Source of the DNA: JAPPOI01 sp028818055
Lineage (GTDB): Bacteria; Pseudomonadota; Alphaproteobacteria; Rhodobacterales; Rhodobacteraceae
DNA: 64,000 bases
Assembly (NCBI GenBank): GCA_965267405.1
Contig: OZ253954.1
Span: 1,550,001-1,614,000, forward strand
Reading direction: 5' to 3'
Made by a program: the position numbers and the translations under genes. Numbering within the stretch: the first letter of the stretch is position 1; each line of letters begins with the position of its first letter. Of this stretch, positions 61,294 through 64,000 are shown piece by piece. The notes below the pieces were generated by a model. The model had not been told where the DNA came from. It ran no database searches and saw only the letters and a list, made by a program, of their open reading frames with translations.

Positions 61294-61548
61294 ATGTTCT
61301 TTTCGTTCTGGGGTTCCTTGGTGATTGGCGGTGTTGTCGCCTATCTGGCCGAGAAATGGGACTTTACGCATCACGGAGTGCTTCAGGCGATCATTATCGC
61401 CCTCGGTGGCGTCATACTCCTTTTCATGGCCCGGGTTATGTTTGGAATTTCGTTTGGTTCGCCTGGCGTGAACGCAATTATTGGCGCTTTGGGCGCTCTG
61501 ATCCTGATCCCGTCCGAAGCAATTTCACGGCGCCGTCGCCGCAAGTAA
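61294..61548 (+). CDS. Small hypothetical membrane protein
   Basis: This 84-residue protein has three hydrophobic helices (FFSFWGSLVIGGVVAYLA, LQAIIIALGGVILLFMARVMFG, NAIIGALGALILIPSEAI) and an Arg-rich end (RRRRRK) likely facing the cytoplasm. I chose the ATG at 61294, with AGGTGG upstream; an in-frame TTG 14 codons earlier lacks a ribosome binding site. Function unknown. It follows fmt and converges with rnhA, with a single base between the two stop codons. Confidence 0.65.
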   Translation: MFFSFWGSLVIGGVVAYLAEKWDFTHHGVLQAIIIALGGVILLFMARVMFGISFGSPGVNAIIGALGALILIPSEAISRRRRRK

Positions 61549-61549
61549 T

Positions 61550-62020
61550 CTAATCGTCTTTTGACTTCTCGGGTTTGAACGGGGCCATGCCTGCGCGGGC
61601 CAACTCGTCGGCGCGTTCGTTTTCCGGATGGCCAGCGTGACCCTTCACCCATTCCCAAGTGACATCATGGCGAGTTTGCGCATCGTCGAGGCGTTGCCAC
61701 AGATCGACATTCTTGACGGGCTTTTTCTGTGAGGTTCGCCAGCCGTTCTGCTTCCATCCGTGGATCCACCCCGTGACGCCGTTTTTGACGTAGGCGGAAT
61801 CCGTGACGACTGTAATTGACGACGGGCGCTCCAAAGCCTCAAGCGCATTGATGGCGGCCAAAAGCTCCATGCGGTTGTTGGTTGTTTCGGGCTCGCCGCC
61901 GTTCAGCGTGCGCTCTTTAACGACGGTCTCGCCATCTTTTGCTTGCAGAAGTGCGCCCCAGCCGCCCGGACCGGGATTTCCCGAACATGCACCGTCTGTA
62001 TAGGCGTAAAGGTCTGTCAT
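61550..62020 (-). CDS. rnhA: Ribonuclease HI
   Basis: This 156-residue enzyme cuts the RNA of RNA-DNA hybrids. The catalytic residues are in YTDGACSGNPGPGG (Asp), TNNRMELLAAINAL (Glu), VTDSAYVKNGV (Asp) and HPENERADELA (the last Asp). Length is normal. It is the last gene of a minus-strand operon and overlaps the glutathione transferase gene by ATGA. Confidence 0.96.
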   Translation of the reverse strand: MTDLYAYTDGACSGNPGPGGWGALLQAKDGETVVKERTLNGGEPETTNNRMELLAAINALEALERPSSITVVTDSAYVKNGVTGWIHGWKQNGWRTSQKKPVKNVDLWQRLDDAQTRHDVTWEWVKGHAGHPENERADELARAGMAPFKPEKSKDD

Positions 62021-62637
62021 GCTGGAATGTCGTCCAACTCAACGTATCCCGGTAATCCACGTATCCGACCAAGCCATTCGTCGATGGCTGGAAATTGCGA
62101 CATATCGAACCCTCCGTACGTGCCTGCCGTGTGGGTATAGGCGTACAAAGAGATGTCGGCGACACTTATCCGATCGCCCGCCATCCACTTCCGATCCTCA
62201 AGGTGTGAATTCATCAACGCGAGAAGCTCGTGACCTCGATCTAACAACTCCGCCAAACGTTCGGGGGTCGCTAGATGGGCGCGGCTTGCATACTTCAAAA
62301 GAGCAGCACGCACTGCAATCACACCTTCATGCTGGTTCTGTTCCCAAAACATCCAGCCAAGCGCCTGCGCACGCGTGACAGGGTCGCGTGGTAACCATTC
62401 GGACCTGTCAGCCAGATAGCAAAGGATCGCATTTGATTCCGGCAGTCGTGTGCCATCTTCAAGTTCAAGCACCGGCATTTTTCCCAAAGGAAAGACGGCG
62501 TCTGCGTGGGCTTGCGCGATTGCTTCAGTTTCGTACTCAAGCCCAATGTGCTGATACGGCGTTTCCATCAACGCAAGCAGCAGTCGGACCTTGTAGCTGT
62601 TGCCGGAAGACGGCATTGAATACAGTTTGAGAGTCAT
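62017..62637 (-). CDS. Glutathione S-transferase family protein
   Basis: This 206-residue protein has an N-terminal thioredoxin-like domain (MTLKLYSMPSSGNSYKVRLLLALM, with GKMPVLELEDGTRLPESNAILCYLA forming the glutathione site) and a helical C-terminal domain (ISVADISLYAYTHTA). The catalytic residue is probably a Ser near position 10-11. The ATG at 62635-62637 shares one base with the upstream methyltransferase stop (TGATG). The substrate is unknown. Confidence 0.9.
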   Translation of the reverse strand: MTLKLYSMPSSGNSYKVRLLLALMETPYQHIGLEYETEAIAQAHADAVFPLGKMPVLELEDGTRLPESNAILCYLADRSEWLPRDPVTRAQALGWMFWEQNQHEGVIAVRAALLKYASRAHLATPERLAELLDRGHELLALMNSHLEDRKWMAGDRISVADISLYAYTHTAGTYGGFDMSQFPAIDEWLGRIRGLPGYVELDDIPA

Positions 62638-63233
62638 CAAGCTTTCCTGGCCAAAAGAATGATCCAAGGATCCTTGGTTCCGCCCAATCCGACTTCTTCA
62701 CCGAAATCACGACTGATGACGTCAAAACCCGCATCAGCCAGTAGTCCATCAAGCTCGTCTTCGGAATAAAACGCGTAAAACCGACCCAGCCCGTCGCGCC
62801 TTTCTCCATCACCGGTTTTCGTTCCCAGATGGAATATCCCGCCCGGTTTCAAAGCAGACGCGATCTGCCTTAAGTGGTCGGGCATGTCGGATTTCGGTGC
62901 ATGGAGAAGTGAGAAATTGGCATAAATCCCGTCGAACGCCTCAACGTCATCCAAGTCGGCAAATTCCGCCAGGCGCACGTTCGCACCCGAACGCATGCGC
63001 GCCATTTCAGCGAACTCGGGTGACGCATCCAATCCTTCGGCGTCGAAACCAGATGACACCATTCCCGCAAGTGCATCGCCGGGTCCACATCCCAGATCCA
63101 ACACGCGCCCGCCTTTGGGAACTTCGTCCAAAAATGCCTGAAGATGCCGGCCAATCTTACCCTCAGAGGCAAACCGCTTGGCATAGTCGCCAGCGCGTTC
63201 ACGGTAAACGTCCAGGGTTTCGCGATCAGCCAT
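62637..63233 (-). CDS. Class-I SAM-dependent methyltransferase
   Basis: This 198-residue enzyme has the SAM motif I VLDLGCGPGDAL and acidic motif II AEGLDASPEFAEMA, followed by FDGIYANFSLLH and LKPGGIFHLGTK. I start it at the ATG 63231-63233 (MADRETLDVYRERAGDYAK), where the fold begins and which shares one base with the DUF3429 stop. The substrate cannot be told. It lies within a chain of five overlapping genes. Confidence 0.88.
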   Translation of the reverse strand: MADRETLDVYRERAGDYAKRFASEGKIGRHLQAFLDEVPKGGRVLDLGCGPGDALAGMVSSGFDAEGLDASPEFAEMARMRSGANVRLAEFADLDDVEAFDGIYANFSLLHAPKSDMPDHLRQIASALKPGGIFHLGTKTGDGERRDGLGRFYAFYSEDELDGLLADAGFDVISRDFGEEVGLGGTKDPWIILLARKA

Positions 63234-63679
63234 CAGACAATCAAGACTCCCAGGCAGAAAACTACGACGGCAGTCAGGATGATCCGAAGTCGCATCCACC
63301 ATTCTGGCGCAAGGCCCTGACGCCAAAAACTCCAATCAAGCAGTAGCAAACCAATGAAGCCAGCAATCAAGTAGACCGCGGACGTGAAAGCGCCGTCACC
63401 GACCATAAAGAAAGCCCAAAGTGCAGGAATGACACTTAGCACGTATCCCAGCGTTGCGCGTTCGCCGACGGCCTTGGTCGCGAACCCCCAAAGTACCCCG
63501 GACATGAATGCAAGAATGATTGTTCCGTACTGGATCAAAACGATTGGTCCGACGAACCGCGGTCCAAGGTTTGCAATGCCCCACGAAAACAGATCCGGGG
63601 ATAGCAGCGTTGCCGCTCCCCATATGAAGGGCAGCAAACCTGAAAGGCCAAGTATCAGTGCCGAACGCGGGATATTCAC
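63233..63679 (-). CDS. DUF3429 membrane protein
   Basis: This 148-residue inner-membrane protein has five hydrophobic segments and the DUF3429 features IPRSALILGLSGLLPFIWGA, YGTIILAFMSGVLWGFA and LLLDWSFWRQGLAPEWWMRLR. Function is unknown. It overlaps both neighbours (ATGA with the YdeI-like gene, TGATG with the methyltransferase gene). Confidence 0.88.
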   Translation of the reverse strand: MNIPRSALILGLSGLLPFIWGAATLLSPDLFSWGIANLGPRFVGPIVLIQYGTIILAFMSGVLWGFATKAVGERATLGYVLSVIPALWAFFMVGDGAFTSAVYLIAGFIGLLLLDWSFWRQGLAPEWWMRLRIILTAVVVFCLGVLIV

Positions 63680-64000
63680 GGTGTCTTTCTTAGCTCCATT
63701 GCCAATTTTGAAATGCGTTTCGCACGTGTCTCAGCGCGCTTAGCGGAATTGATCTGATACAAGTGTCCGCGCTTCTTTCCGGGCGTAAGTTGATCCCAAT
63801 TTGAAAGCGCTTCGCACTCTGTAAGTGCCTGGATGACGTCGCCCGGAGTTTCGACGTTGTCAGGATCGGCCTTTCTCAACCGCATCTCGAAAACCTCGCC
63901 CGGCACTACACCGGTTTCTTCCAAAAGTGACTTCCCTGCCCACAGAAACTGGCCTTCCACAACCGGAGCCTTCGTCAAAGCCAAATTGACCGGGTGGTCG
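63676..64000 (-). CDS. YdeI/OmpD-associated-family protein, 5' end outside window
   Basis: The frame stays open to the right edge (DHPVNLALTKAPVVEGQFLWAG), so the true start lies beyond it; an apparent TTG at 63984 is only an internal Leu codon. The C-terminal ~100 residues show a DUF1905-like part, then EALSNWDQLTPGKKRGHLYQINSAKRAETRAKRISKLAMEL, the typical end of YdeI/OmdA proteins. These are small cytoplasmic proteins of uncertain function, named for an E. coli link to OmpD and bacteriocin resistance. It is upstream of, and overlaps, DUF3429. Confidence 0.8.
   Translation of the reverse strand, partial: DHPVNLALTKAPVVEGQFLWAGKSLLEETGVVPGEVFEMRLRKADPDNVETPGDVIQALTECEALSNWDQLTPGKKRGHLYQINSAKRAETRAKRISKLAMELRKTP

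Noticed and set aside
1..64000. CRISPR arrays, rRNA genes, toxin-antitoxin pairs, restriction or phage-defence genes.
   Set aside because: I found no regularly spaced repeats of CRISPR type, no rRNA sequence and no recognisable defence genes in either strand.

Overview
The window looks like a chromosomal segment of a marine alphaproteobacterium of the Roseobacter group (Rhodobacteraceae). The clearest pointer is a full-length DMSP lyase DddP with all six metal ligands in place. Tightly overlapping ATGA gene junctions, two BMP-type nucleobase/nucleoside ABC transporters, a Hint-domain protein, and the DUF3429 and DUF3445 families fit the same group. The assignment is inferred from gene content; there is no rRNA here.

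Left end (1-7.8 kb, mostly minus strand): glutamate synthase. gltD (small subunit) and gltB (large subunit, running off the left edge) are separated by two GFA-family genes and an alpha/beta hydrolase that are coupled to gltB. uppP (undecaprenyl-diphosphate phosphatase) and an NDUFA9-like NAD-binding protein converge next to them.

Genomic island (8.03-27.27 kb): it starts at the 3' end of tRNA-Leu(CAG) and ends at a perfect 17-bp copy of that 3' end. Just inside the right copy lies a frameshifted N-terminal remnant of a tyrosine-recombinase integrase. The cargo is two metabolic modules. The first is a RutR-like TetR regulator divergent from a BMP-type ABC transporter and a CodA-like deaminase, with a perfect 22-bp palindrome between them. 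The second is an L-rhamnose locus: a DeoR regulator, ABC importer, mutarotase and kinase on the minus strand, and a bifunctional aldolase/dehydrogenase plus L-rhamnose isomerase on the plus strand. Their shared promoter region carries a striking array of 10-bp repeats.

Core region (27.4-47.5 kb): dnaE; a purine operon (xdhABC followed by a second BMP-type transporter, with a likely 42-residue small gene between its permeases) closed by a strong terminator; an aldo/keto reductase and D-amino-acid dehydrogenase pair; a Hint-domain protein; pyrF; and clpB with a sigma-32-like promoter and a strong terminator.

Right part (47.5-64 kb): a DUF3445 gene divergent from dddP, then smpB, dapA, a Slt-type lytic transglycosylase, dinB, a NUDIX gene pair, a stomatin/NfeD membrane pair, a MalY/PatB-type lyase, and the translation-initiation cluster def, degenerate def paralog, fmt. 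The window ends in a minus-strand operon of a YdeI-like protein (cut by the edge), DUF3429, a methyltransferase, a glutathione transferase and rnhA.
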